Shown here in pieces: positions 1-7,238 of a stretch of DNA of 24,757 nucleotides (within the stretch, counting starts at the first letter, position 1; each line of letters opens with the position of its first letter). Origin of the DNA: Chondrus crispus (taxonomy: Eukaryota > Rhodophyta > Florideophyceae > Gigartinales > Gigartinaceae); NCBI RefSeq assembly GCF_000350225.1, contig NW_005179057.1, positions 386,777 to 411,533 of the forward strand. The letters run 5' to 3'. Both the position numbers and the translations under genes were made by a program. The notes beneath the pieces were generated by a model. That model worked only from the letters and a program-made list of their open reading frames with translations. It was not told the DNA's origin and searched no databases.

Positions 1-213
1 CGGCGAGTCCAGCGCCGCAGAGGCCACGTGCGCAGGCGTCGCGTGGAGGTTCTGCAAGCGCTTGAATGAGAGCAGAACGGAAATGGGCACGAATCCCTCC
101 GGGTCCTCCTCCGTCTTCGCGCGCAGGAACTTGTCCCGCGGAAGGTTGGAGTCCGAGAAGTAGTACTCCAGCTGGCGACGCACCGCGGCTTGGTCGACTT
201 CTTCGATTACCAT
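1..213 (-). CDS. La-motif RNA-binding protein, probably genuine La (LARP3); 5' part only
   Basis: The reverse strand reads from an ATG at 213-211 without interruption to the window edge, giving 71 residues. Residues 11-53 are a La motif: QLEYYFSDSNLPRDKFL, then a G-F-V-P-I turn and LLSFKRLQNL. The residues that bind the UUU-OH 3' end in human La (Q20, Y23, Y24, D33, F35, F55) have counterparts at Q14, Y17, Y18, D27, F29 and F50. In the family, La protects the 3' oligo-U ends of new RNA polymerase III transcripts in the nucleus. The start only 13 residues before the motif and the PRDKFL wording favour genuine La over LARP7, LARP1 or LARP6. The RRM domains that would settle this lie outside the window. 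The gene diverges from the mutarotase gene. Confidence 0.88.
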   Translation of the reverse strand, partial: MVIEEVDQAAVRRQLEYYFSDSNLPRDKFLRAKTEEDPEGFVPISVLLSFKRLQNLHATPAHVASAALDSP

Positions 214-242
214 TTTGTGAGTGTGTTGGAGAGAGCGGGGGA

Positions 243-262
243 GGGGGGGGGGGGGGGGGGGG
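243..262. repeat. Homopolymer run of 20 G
   Basis: Twenty consecutive G bases on the plus strand, read as C20 on the La sense strand, ending 30 bases upstream of the La ATG. Length may vary between individuals or be an assembly error, as is usual for long homopolymers. Confidence 0.9.
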
Positions 263-471
263 ATAGGGAGGACGAAAGTTGAGGGTGGGTAAGGTTGTTA
301 AAAGCAGAGGAGGGAAGACGACGTCGGGGAATTACAGTGAGAGAAACGGTCATGCGGATCAAAAGAGTGTAAGCAAGATGGACCAATGGGGGCGATGCAG
401 GTTGGGGGCATCTCGGAGAGACTCGGGCAACGATCTCAAGCGACTTGGCTCGACACCAGACGCGCGTCTTC

Positions 472-550
472 AATAGCGCGCCCGCCTTCGACAGCGCCTG
501 CCTTTGAAGTCAACAGCGCCCGCCTTCAACAGCGCCCGCCTTCAACAGCA
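472..550. repeat. Short tandem repeat, about 16-bp unit
   Basis: Two perfect adjacent copies of AACAGCGCCCGCCTTC (512-527 and 528-543) are flanked by a partial copy (544-550) and by diverged copies upstream (about 472-506). The repeat lies in the presumed 5' leader or promoter of the mutarotase gene. Confidence 0.8.
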
Positions 551-593
551 CCAACAACGCGTGCCTCTGAAACCGTGCCTGAAACACCACCCT

Positions 594-652
594 GCACCAA
601 TCGCCAACCCCATCGTCCTCCTTGCACCCCCGCACCAATCGCCAACCCCATC
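594..652. repeat. Direct repeat, two 21-bp copies at 38-bp spacing
   Basis: GCACCAATCGCCAACCCCATC occurs at 594-614 and again at 632-652. The bases after each copy are also similar (pyrimidine-rich), suggesting a degenerate 38-bp tandem duplication upstream of the mutarotase start. Confidence 0.8.
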
Positions 653-718
653 CTCCTCCTGCCACCCCCCGCCCTTCCTCCCCCTCCTTCCTCCCCCTCC
701 CTCCTGCACCCTCCTACC

Positions 719-1831
719 ATGTCCCCCGGGCCCGCCTTCACGTCACCGACGCCGTTGCTGGGCCGCCCCTCCTTGCTGCGCCCGTCCGCCTTGACCGTCT
801 CCTCCCCGCGCGCACGGCCAAGCCGCGTCGCCGCGCGGCCGACCATGCAGTCGTCAAACCTGCCCAACTTCGACGAGATTGCGAAGCAGCTATCGAAGGA
901 GCTGCAGGTGCGGCGCTCCCCGAAGCCGCCGGGGTCGCCGATGCCGCCCATCGATGCGCCGCCCAGCGAGCAGCCGTTCGAGATCACCGTCGGCCCGAAC
1001 GACATGCCCAAGCTCAACATGCGCCACCCGCCCAGCGCGCAGGAGGTCTGCGTCTTCACCTACGGCGCCGCCGTCACCAGCTGGACCACGCGCGGCGAGG
1101 ACCACTTCTGGCTCTCCGACACCAACAAGTGGGAGCCCAAGGGGAAGGCTATACGCGGCGGCATCCCTATTTGCTTCCCGCAGTTCGGGCCGTATGGCGA
1201 CCTCGTGCAGCACGGCTTTGCCAGGGTTAGTGAGTGGGATATTAATAATTGTATGGTCAATGAGGACGGTAGCGTCAGTGCCGTCTTTGGCCTCTCGAGT
1301 GAGATGAAGGACCGGGAGGGGGTCCAGGCCTGGCCCTACCAGTTTGAAGCCGAGTATACTGTCACCTTGAGCTATGTCGGGCTGGAGACCAAGCTCGCTG
1401 TTACAAATAAGGGCCAGGAGCCGATTAAGTTCACGGCCGCATTTCACAACTATTTCAAGGTTACAAAGGTGGACAACGCCCGCGTTTTTGGGTACGAGGG
1501 CTGCAAGTTTCTGAATAGGCTTGAGGGGGATAAGGAGATGCCTGCGGAGGAGGACACTGGCTCAGGCTTGCTGATTGCACAGGAGACGGATAGGATTTAT
1601 CTCAACGCGCCGGAAGAGCTGGCGATGTTCGATTTCGCCTCGCTCAAGGTCCTCAAGATTAAGAAGACGCCCACGTTGGGGGACGCCACACTGTGGAACC
1701 CATTCGGGGCCGAGGGGGCCGATCCAGGGTGGGAGAACTTTGTGTGTATAGAGCCGGCGTGCATTACAAACCCCGCGACCGTGCAGCCGGGGGAGACCTG
1801 GGTAGGCGCGCAGTTGCTGGGGGTAGAATAG
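719..1831 (+). CDS. D-hexose-6-phosphate mutarotase (glucose-6-phosphate 1-epimerase, aldose-epimerase fold)
   Basis: Encodes 370 residues with no intron. The family interconverts alpha and beta anomers of glucose 6-phosphate and related sugar phosphates. Visible signatures are RGGIPICFPQFGPYG, then HGFAR with the conserved His at 165, FHNYFKV, and CIEPA with the probable catalytic Glu at 345. The enzyme core is about 300 residues, so some 65 N-terminal residues are extra. They are rich in Ser, Pro and Arg, poor in acidic residues and contain Phe at position 7, like a primary-plastid transit peptide. I chose the ATG at 719 because of this leader and the pyrimidine-rich sequence before it. The in-frame ATG at 845 would give a shorter cytosolic form, and the frame is open upstream to 386. 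The first half is extremely GC-rich at third codon positions; this eases sharply after about 1220. It converges on RPB6, with 145 bases between the stop codons. Confidence 0.87.
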   Translation: MSPGPAFTSPTPLLGRPSLLRPSALTVSSPRARPSRVAARPTMQSSNLPNFDEIAKQLSKELQVRRSPKPPGSPMPPIDAPPSEQPFEITVGPNDMPKLNMRHPPSAQEVCVFTYGAAVTSWTTRGEDHFWLSDTNKWEPKGKAIRGGIPICFPQFGPYGDLVQHGFARVSEWDINNCMVNEDGSVSAVFGLSSEMKDREGVQAWPYQFEAEYTVTLSYVGLETKLAVTNKGQEPIKFTAAFHNYFKVTKVDNARVFGYEGCKFLNRLEGDKEMPAEEDTGSGLLIAQETDRIYLNAPEELAMFDFASLKVLKIKKTPTLGDATLWNPFGAEGADPGWENFVCIEPACITNPATVQPGETWVGAQLLGVE

Positions 1832-1976
1832 CATAACGGTGTAAAAAATGGGTGCCGCTCGACAGGGACATGTTTACGTCTGTTTGTTCAAATTCTGTCC
1901 GGTGTGGTGCTCGTGTTGATACGCATCTGACTGAGAAAAGAACGGGGAACGCGTAGGCAGCGGAGGACGTTTATGT

Positions 1977-2580
1977 TCATGGCGCTTGCCCCATGCTCGG
2001 AATTGTCAAATCATCGAGCGGCCAGTCCTCGTACGAACCGTCCGGGAGGAAGCGTCGAATCGTGATGGGGATCTTCTTTTCCTGCAGCTCGCGCTTGGCA
2101 ATCACGAGCGGGTCCGTCTCACCGGGTTGAATCTCCACCATGGGCGGCGCCCCCATGCTCAGTTGCAATGCTCTAGTCCCCAATATTCTCGCTATCGCAG
2201 AAAACCAGAGTGCACGCAGCATCTCAGTCTCACACGTGTTAGCAAAGGCTGCTACTATGTCGGGACAAGCTCGCTGTGTAGAGCTGTAAAATGGCACGTA
2301 CCTCGTTCGTACTTGGTCAGCGTGCGCGTTGTTATCCGCTCCTTCTCTTCCTCCTCATTCGGGTCCTCCTCGTCACCAAAGTCGGGCTCATCCATCGCGT
2401 CGATGCCATCATTTCCCTCGGGCATGTCGTTCACCTCGTCGCGATAGTCCTGCATTCTGAGGTCGGCGAAAGGTTGAGTCAGTGGGTGATGGGACGATTT
2501 GCGCATGTGTGCGCCCCGGTTTTTCATGCTGTGAAAACATTGTAACTGACTTACCCTCCATCACCGTCGTCGTCTGCCAT
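1977..2580 (-). CDS. RPB6: DNA-directed RNA polymerases I, II and III shared subunit RPB6 (two introns)
   Basis: Three exons on the reverse strand: 2580-2555, 2456-2302 and 2191-1977, joined as a 131-residue protein. Introns are 98 bp (2554-2457, GTAAGT...CAG) and 110 bp (2301-2192, GTACGT...TAG). The second contains the branch-point match GCTAAC at 2243-2238. The spliced protein has the family layout: an acidic N-terminus (MADDDGDG, then runs of Glu and Asp), followed by [34 protein letters not shown] and LPDGSYEDW near the end. Human and yeast RPB6 are 127 and 155 residues. RPB6 is the homologue of bacterial omega and helps assemble all three nuclear RNA polymerases. Both junctions are confirmed because they rebuild conserved residues: the A of YERARILG spans the second. 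Confidence 0.95.
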
Positions 2581-3121
2581 TTTTCCTGTGCGTTAGTTGT
2601 TGCAACTCGTAGAATTGCTCAACGAAGGGCTCAGGTGGAAAAACACCTGTGAGAGCGCACGGAAACGACGCTCGCGAGTCGCAGCGTTGCTTCAGTCTCG
2701 CTGGCGATTCGACGTCCGCCGTCAGCTCTGTAACAGTGAAAGGAGCGATGATGACGAATGTGGAAAGACAGGGTGAAACTCGCAGGGAACGCGCTGATGG
2801 GCGGCAGCGCTTACTGGCAAAACACTTGAAACCTTTCCGACGTTGGCGACCTTCGTAGCTTCGACGCGAATTGATCGCAAATTGTCTAATGGGGCATACT
2901 GTAATCTCACCTTAAAAGCCATAAAAATGTAATTTTTTATGAGATCAAGGCCCATGTTGGGAAAGACTTACAGCGCACAGTCCACCGATGTCGACCCTGC
3001 TGGACACAGGCACCAAATCTCTCTCATGTTACGCCGCCGCCGCCGCCACCACAACCTTAATATCCCTGTATAGAAGTCGCAGGAGCTGTTGCATTGCTTC
3101 CAGAGGCAAACCACAATCCCG
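2581..3121. promoter_or_regulatory. Intergenic region between divergent RPB6 and DBP7 genes
   Basis: The 541 bases lie between two start codons pointing away from each other and must hold both promoters. I find no gene or RNA in them. A short GCC trinucleotide run lies at 3032-3050, about 70 bases before the DBP7 ATG. One possible box C motif at 2747-2753 was considered and rejected as a snoRNA. Confidence 0.5.
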
Positions 3122-5539
3122 ATGGAACTAAACCTCGCTTCTACCTCATCCTCTAAGCCGCATCTGCGAGGTCCCTCGAACAACAAAGGAAAAGCGAAGG
3201 GGAGTTGGCGGAAGCGACGTCGAGAGCAAGTCATCCAGCGAGTGCACGCTCAGAAGAGGCAACGCCCGTCTAATCGTTCGCAGCCAAAGTCAACGGCGTT
3301 CAGGCTTCAGGCAGATGAATTTTCGAGCGGAATAGACAAGGAAAATCTTGCGAATGCCGTGGGCAGCGCCACGCCTGCGAAAGCAAAGGCAGCCAACGCA
3401 CCCGGCAAGGTCAGACCGAGCTCTTCTGATAGTGTAGCCAAGCTTCCAAATTTAATCACTGTCGGAGGGAGCGATGCGGATGAAAAGCAGAAGAAAGAAA
3501 GGGAACTGCCGAAGAAGTCAAAGGTCCACTTCAAGGATACAGCGCCTGTTGCGGATAAACCGGACCAGAGGCCTGAAACAGTGAACGCAACACTTGACAT
3601 TCTCGGAAGAGACCCTATTCGCATCTCTGAAGGAAAAGAAAGCCAAACGAGTGGCACAGCTCCGACTGACCCGAGCGGCGCGACGAAAACCAGTAAAGAG
3701 GATGACATGTTTGGTATCAGTTCATTTGAGGAAACAGGGCTGTATCCGTCCGTGGCGCGGCACCTCACCAATCGCATGCAGCTTGAATTCCCAACCCTCA
3801 TTCAGGAGAAAGTGCTCAAGGCAATGTTAAACCTTGGTAATGGCCAAAACTCAATCGATGTGCTCGTCCGCAGTGCAACTGGATCTGGGAAAACGCTTGC
3901 ATATTTGCTCCCCATAGCTCATTACTTGTTGAATAGGTCTCGGCGAGTGACACGAGAAAAGGGTTCCTTGGGCGTCATTATCGTGCCAACGCGCGAGCTT
4001 GCGGACCAAGTTGAGGAAGTCGCGGAGAGAGTGTTTCGGCCATGGCATTGGATTGTCGTTGGATGCGTACGAGGTGGAGAGAGCAAGCACAGGGAAAAGG
4101 CGCGCCTCAGAAAGGGAGTCAATGTTCTTGTGGCAACACCTGGGCGGCTGTTGGACCATATGCGAAACACTAGGAGTTTCACGTACGAGCACTGCGAGTT
4201 TCTCGTGCTTGACGAGGCGGATCGCTTACTGGACCTCGGGTTTGAAGCCGCGATAAAAGAGGTCATTGAGAACCTCGACACCCAAGCCAAGCGTGTGAAT
4301 CCGGAAGTTGGTCCTGTTCGTTCCAACATTCTCTTGTCCGCCACACTGCGGAATGACGTGGAGAAGCTGGCGGAATTTTCCCTCAAAAGCCCTGTTGAAA
4401 TCTCTGTCGGCCAGGGTCATGACACCAAATCTTCGTTTGCTATGCCGATGCAGCTCCGGCAGCATTTCTGCATCGTAGAACAGAGACATAGACTCGTCAC
4501 GCTGGCGTCATTATTGAGGCTTCGCTCGTTGAAAGGAATGTCTAAGGACTCGCTGAAGAATGAAGAGCACGACGGGCCCCCCTGTAAGATCATTGTGTTT
4601 TTCAGCACATGTGATTCTGTTGACTTTCACTACGACCTCCTGAGAAAAGCGTCGCTTCCAAAGGAACTTCAAAAGGACCAAGCGGTGGATTTAAAGGAAA
4701 AATTATTGCCGCTCAAGGTACTTCGGATACACGGCAATCACACACAGTCGGATAGAGTGGAAGCTTTGCGAACGTTTCGAAGAAGTGAGCGAGCCGTGCT
4801 ATTCTGTACAGATGTTGCGGCCCGAGGTCTTGACTTGAAGGGACTCACCTTTGCCATTCAATATGACCCTCCTACTGGTGGGCAGGGTGAGGAGCTGGAG
4901 TATTTACACAGGGCTGGACGAACGGCAAGGATTGGGGCGCAAGGTGATGCGCTACTCTTTCTACTACCGTCCGAGAGGGCATATATAGGAAAGCTCGAAA
5001 CCAAAGGTGTTTCGATTTCGGAAGTCTCCGGATCCGCCGCAATGGCAGCGCTCTATCCAAAAGTCATTTTGTCAAGACAAGAAAGTATATCTTACGGCAC
5101 TAGATTGGTTACATCTGTCTTGCAAGAGTCATTTGAGAATATCGTGAAAGAAGACGGGGAGCTTAAGGGGCAGGCTGTTTCGGGGTTTCAAGCTTACTGT
5201 CGAGCATACGCAACTCATGCAAGGGACGTACGGTACTTCTTCCATGTTCGTAACTTGCACTTGGGGCATGTGGCTCGAGCCTTCGTGCTCGGTGACAAAC
5301 CCGCAGAATTAAGCCAGATGATGTCAGAATTAAAGGCCGCGAGGACTACCATCGAGGCCGATCAACAAGGGAGCGTGAAGAAGTCCGAAACCAAGAAGAA
5401 AGGTGATATTGCCAGAGCTATCGCTGAAGGAGAGAAACAGCCATATAATGACCAACAAAGTGCATTGGCCCGCAGGCGAAGGGAAAGGGGACGGGGTCAA
5501 GAGTCGTTCAAGGAGCTCGCGATGGAGTTTGGGGCGTAA
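3122..5539 (+). CDS. DBP7: ATP-dependent RNA helicase DBP7/DDX31 (60S ribosome assembly)
   Basis: Intronless, 805 residues from the first ATG (3122); the open frame upstream has only non-ATG codons. A basic, disordered N-terminus of about 200 residues precedes all DEAD-box motifs. These are a Q-motif region (FEETGLYP...PTLIQEKVL), motif I ATGSGKT at 252-258, PTRELADQ, TPGRLLDHM, motif II DEAD at 364-367, SATL, motif V ARGLDLKG and motif VI HRAGRTARIG from 596. The FFSTCDSVDFHYDLL segment and the C-terminal YFFHVRNLHLGHVARAF block (a DUF4217-type extension, about 662-727) are specific to the DBP7/DDX31 subgroup. In yeast, Dbp7 is nucleolar and remodels pre-60S particles; the same role is inferred here. 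The tail is Lys/Arg-rich. The gene diverges from RPB6 and converges on the sterol dehydrogenase gene. Confidence 0.95.
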   Translation: MELNLASTSSSKPHLRGPSNNKGKAKGSWRKRRREQVIQRVHAQKRQRPSNRSQPKSTAFRLQADEFSSGIDKENLANAVGSATPAKAKAANAPGKVRPSSSDSVAKLPNLITVGGSDADEKQKKERELPKKSKVHFKDTAPVADKPDQRPETVNATLDILGRDPIRISEGKESQTSGTAPTDPSGATKTSKEDDMFGISSFEETGLYPSVARHLTNRMQLEFPTLIQEKVLKAMLNLGNGQNSIDVLVRSATGSGKTLAYLLPIAHYLLNRSRRVTREKGSLGVIIVPTRELADQVEEVAERVFRPWHWIVVGCVRGGESKHREKARLRKGVNVLVATPGRLLDHMRNTRSFTYEHCEFLVLDEADRLLDLGFEAAIKEVIENLDTQAKRVNPEVGPVRSNILLSATLRNDVEKLAEFSLKSPVEISVGQGHDTKSSFAMPMQLRQHFCIVEQRHRLVTLASLLRLRSLKGMSKDSLKNEEHDGPPCKIIVFFSTCDSVDFHYDLLRKASLPKELQKDQAVDLKEKLLPLKVLRIHGNHTQSDRVEALRTFRRSERAVLFCTDVAARGLDLKGLTFAIQYDPPTGGQGEELEYLHRAGRTARIGAQGDALLFLLPSERAYIGKLETKGVSISEVSGSAAMAALYPKVILSRQESISYGTRLVTSVLQESFENIVKEDGELKGQAVSGFQAYCRAYATHARDVRYFFHVRNLHLGHVARAFVLGDKPAELSQMMSELKAARTTIEADQQGSVKKSETKKKGDIARAIAEGEKQPYNDQQSALARRRRERGRGQESFKELAMEFGA

Positions 5540-5786
5540 AGTTACCGCTTTATTTAACAACAAAGACAAAATCAAAAGAGTTTGCGGCAAGGCTTACCTG
5601 TTCGGCAGGTTTTTAGGAGGCTATCGCTCACGACTATAAACGCAAGTGCTTTTCAGAAAGAAATAGGTCGTAGAAGTGTGCGGTTCATTGCATTTGTTCA
5701 CGGCCAGTAGATGCAGAGAAGGGGTACGCTAAAGTTATGGGGAGCAAGGCACGCTTTAATCATGCGAAAAGCGCGCAGACCCCTTG
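5540..5786. other. Intergenic region between convergent DBP7 and sterol dehydrogenase genes
   Basis: These 247 bases between two stop codons must hold both 3' ends. A TTTATT at about 5549-5554 reads AATAAA on the minus strand, but it is some 230 bases past the sterol gene's stop, so its use is uncertain. No gene or RNA is visible. Confidence 0.5.
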
Positions 5787-6836
5787 CTATTCACTCTTTG
5801 CAGATTTTGCGTCCTTCGCGAGAGGTTTAAAGAAGTTAATAGTTCTCTTCATTCCTTCTTCCATGGAAACCTTTGGTGTATATCCGAAGTCTTTCTTGGC
5901 TTTCTCGCAAGATATCTTTCGATGTGATGTGAGTAAAGAAACTCGCTGCCTTGAAAACGTCGGTGGCTTCCGGGGCTTGTAAATTGGAGAGAGAATGAAT
6001 AGTATGACTTCAAGCAAAACCGCAATGAAGAAACATACCGCAAATGGAATCTTTGTCGCAGGAACTGGATATCCTAGCCCACCAAGGATGACTCCGCATT
6101 GTTCCCAGAACAGCGTCGTTTCATCATTCGTAATGAAGTATGCCTGCCCCGCAACGGGGCTACCGATAGTGAGATGTTCCGCAGCTTTCATGCATGCGTC
6201 AGCTACGTTGCCGACGTACGTGAACTCCCACATTGTCTTTCCATTCCCGATGATGTATTTGGTCTTCCCTCCGCGCCCTGCTTCGACAAGCCTTGGAACT
6301 AAAGCTGGATCGCGTTCCCCAAAGATTGCACTGGGTCTAATAGCACAAGTTCTTAGAGATTCGCGATTAGCAGCTAGAACAAGCTTCTCGGCATCCGCTT
6401 TTGTCTTGGAGTAAAAATCGGTAAATTTGCTCGGGTACGGCTTTGTTTCATCAACATCAATCATATGGCTGCCATCGAAGACAACGCTTGCTGATGACAC
6501 ATACACCAATCGCTGGACACCAGACTGTTTGCAAGCTTCAATGACGTTCTTGGTACCCTCCACATTGACGGCTAACATCAATGCCTCGTTTCGATTATCT
6601 AGCGGGTCCGCTGATACGCAGTGGTAGACGACATCGACATCACGACAAGCCGATACCACGTCCCCAAGTTGAGTGATAGTCCCTGTGCATACCGTGATGT
6701 GGTCTTTATGTGTGACGTCCTCGTGGACATATTCATGCAAGTCGAAGACGACTACATCTGAGCCATTTGCGAGCAACTTCTCAACGAGATGACGACCCAG
6801 AAAACCTGATCCACCGGTGACTAAGCTGCGCACCAT
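5787..6836 (-). CDS. NSDHL: Sterol-4-alpha-carboxylate 3-dehydrogenase (decarboxylating), ERG26/NSDHL type
   Basis: Intronless, 349 residues, belonging to the 3-beta-hydroxysteroid dehydrogenase branch of extended short-chain dehydrogenases. The NAD(P)-binding motif TGGSGFLG lies at residues 7-14, the active-site serines in YVSSASVVFDG near 114-115, and the catalytic YSKTK at 142-146 (Tyr142, Lys146). FTYVGNVADA near 205-214 is typical of the family. One hydrophobic segment at about 264-282 is a probable membrane anchor, as expected for the ER enzyme. In sterol synthesis ERG26/NSDHL oxidises and decarboxylates the 4-alpha-carboxysterol during C4 demethylation. The length equals that of the fungal and animal enzymes. 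A related 3-beta-HSD/isomerase of other specificity cannot be excluded. It diverges from ELP2. Confidence 0.84.
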   Translation of the reverse strand: MVRSLVTGGSGFLGRHLVEKLLANGSDVVVFDLHEYVHEDVTHKDHITVCTGTITQLGDVVSACRDVDVVYHCVSADPLDNRNEALMLAVNVEGTKNVIEACKQSGVQRLVYVSSASVVFDGSHMIDVDETKPYPSKFTDFYSKTKADAEKLVLAANRESLRTCAIRPSAIFGERDPALVPRLVEAGRGGKTKYIIGNGKTMWEFTYVGNVADACMKAAEHLTIGSPVAGQAYFITNDETTLFWEQCGVILGGLGYPVPATKIPFAVCFFIAVLLEVILFILSPIYKPRKPPTFSRQRVSLLTSHRKISCEKAKKDFGYTPKVSMEEGMKRTINFFKPLAKDAKSAKSE

Positions 6837-7238
6837 TTCGTGAGACTTTGTAGCTTAACCGAGCTGACCTCTCGCCCTCAGCGAGCGGGTGAGCATAATC
6901 CTTGAGGTCAAGATTGAAAACGGATCGCTGATCGCAATAACGATAAGAAGGGATGGTGGACCAGAGCCATTTGGACCAGTAAATCAATTTCTCTTCGTAT
7001 GATTCTCAATGGCCTGGATCAAATCAAAAAAAAAGCAAAGCCACTCTGTAGCCTTTGTTACAAGGGACCGCCGGTCTTCGTGGTAAACGCCCCCATCTGC
7101 ACTTCCCCTTCTACTGGCACGCGCCCCGTCGTCACCGTCATCATCGTCATTTACTTCGCCTCGGCGACTTCGGCGGAAGCCTTTTCTTGTCCCTGACAGT
7201 GAGAGCACTGCAGGTCTTCAAGACAGGTCGAATATCGC
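6837..7238. promoter_or_regulatory. Intergenic region between divergent sterol dehydrogenase and ELP2 genes
   Basis: The 402 bases lie between two opposing start codons, so both promoters must be here. I see an A-rich run (about 7024-7034) and a C/T-rich stretch (about 7090-7170) nearer ELP2. No other gene or RNA is visible. Confidence 0.5.

Larger units (their letters stand above)
214..718. promoter_or_regulatory. Intergenic region between divergent La-motif and mutarotase genes, probable shared promoter
   Basis: These 505 bases separate two start codons facing away from each other, so both promoters and 5' leaders must lie here. I see no convincing TATA box. The stretch holds a 20-base G run close to the La start, a 16-bp tandem repeat, a 38-bp-period repeat and a strongly pyrimidine-rich tract (about 640-718) directly before the mutarotase ATG. 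A reading frame stays open from 386 into the mutarotase, but its translation here is proline-rich and low in complexity, so I treat it as leader. Confidence 0.5.

Noticed and set aside
526..1230. Long frames on both strands overlapping the mutarotase
   Set aside because: The very high GC content removes stop codons in all frames; the translations are Arg/Ala/Pro-rich and unlike proteins.
2747..2796. Possible box C/D snoRNA (ATGATGA then CTGA)
   Set aside because: The boxes are only about 40 bases apart and no terminal stem can be formed.
3089..3121. Eleven extra residues at the start of DBP7
   Set aside because: They would need a TTG start; the ATG at 3122 is the first in frame.
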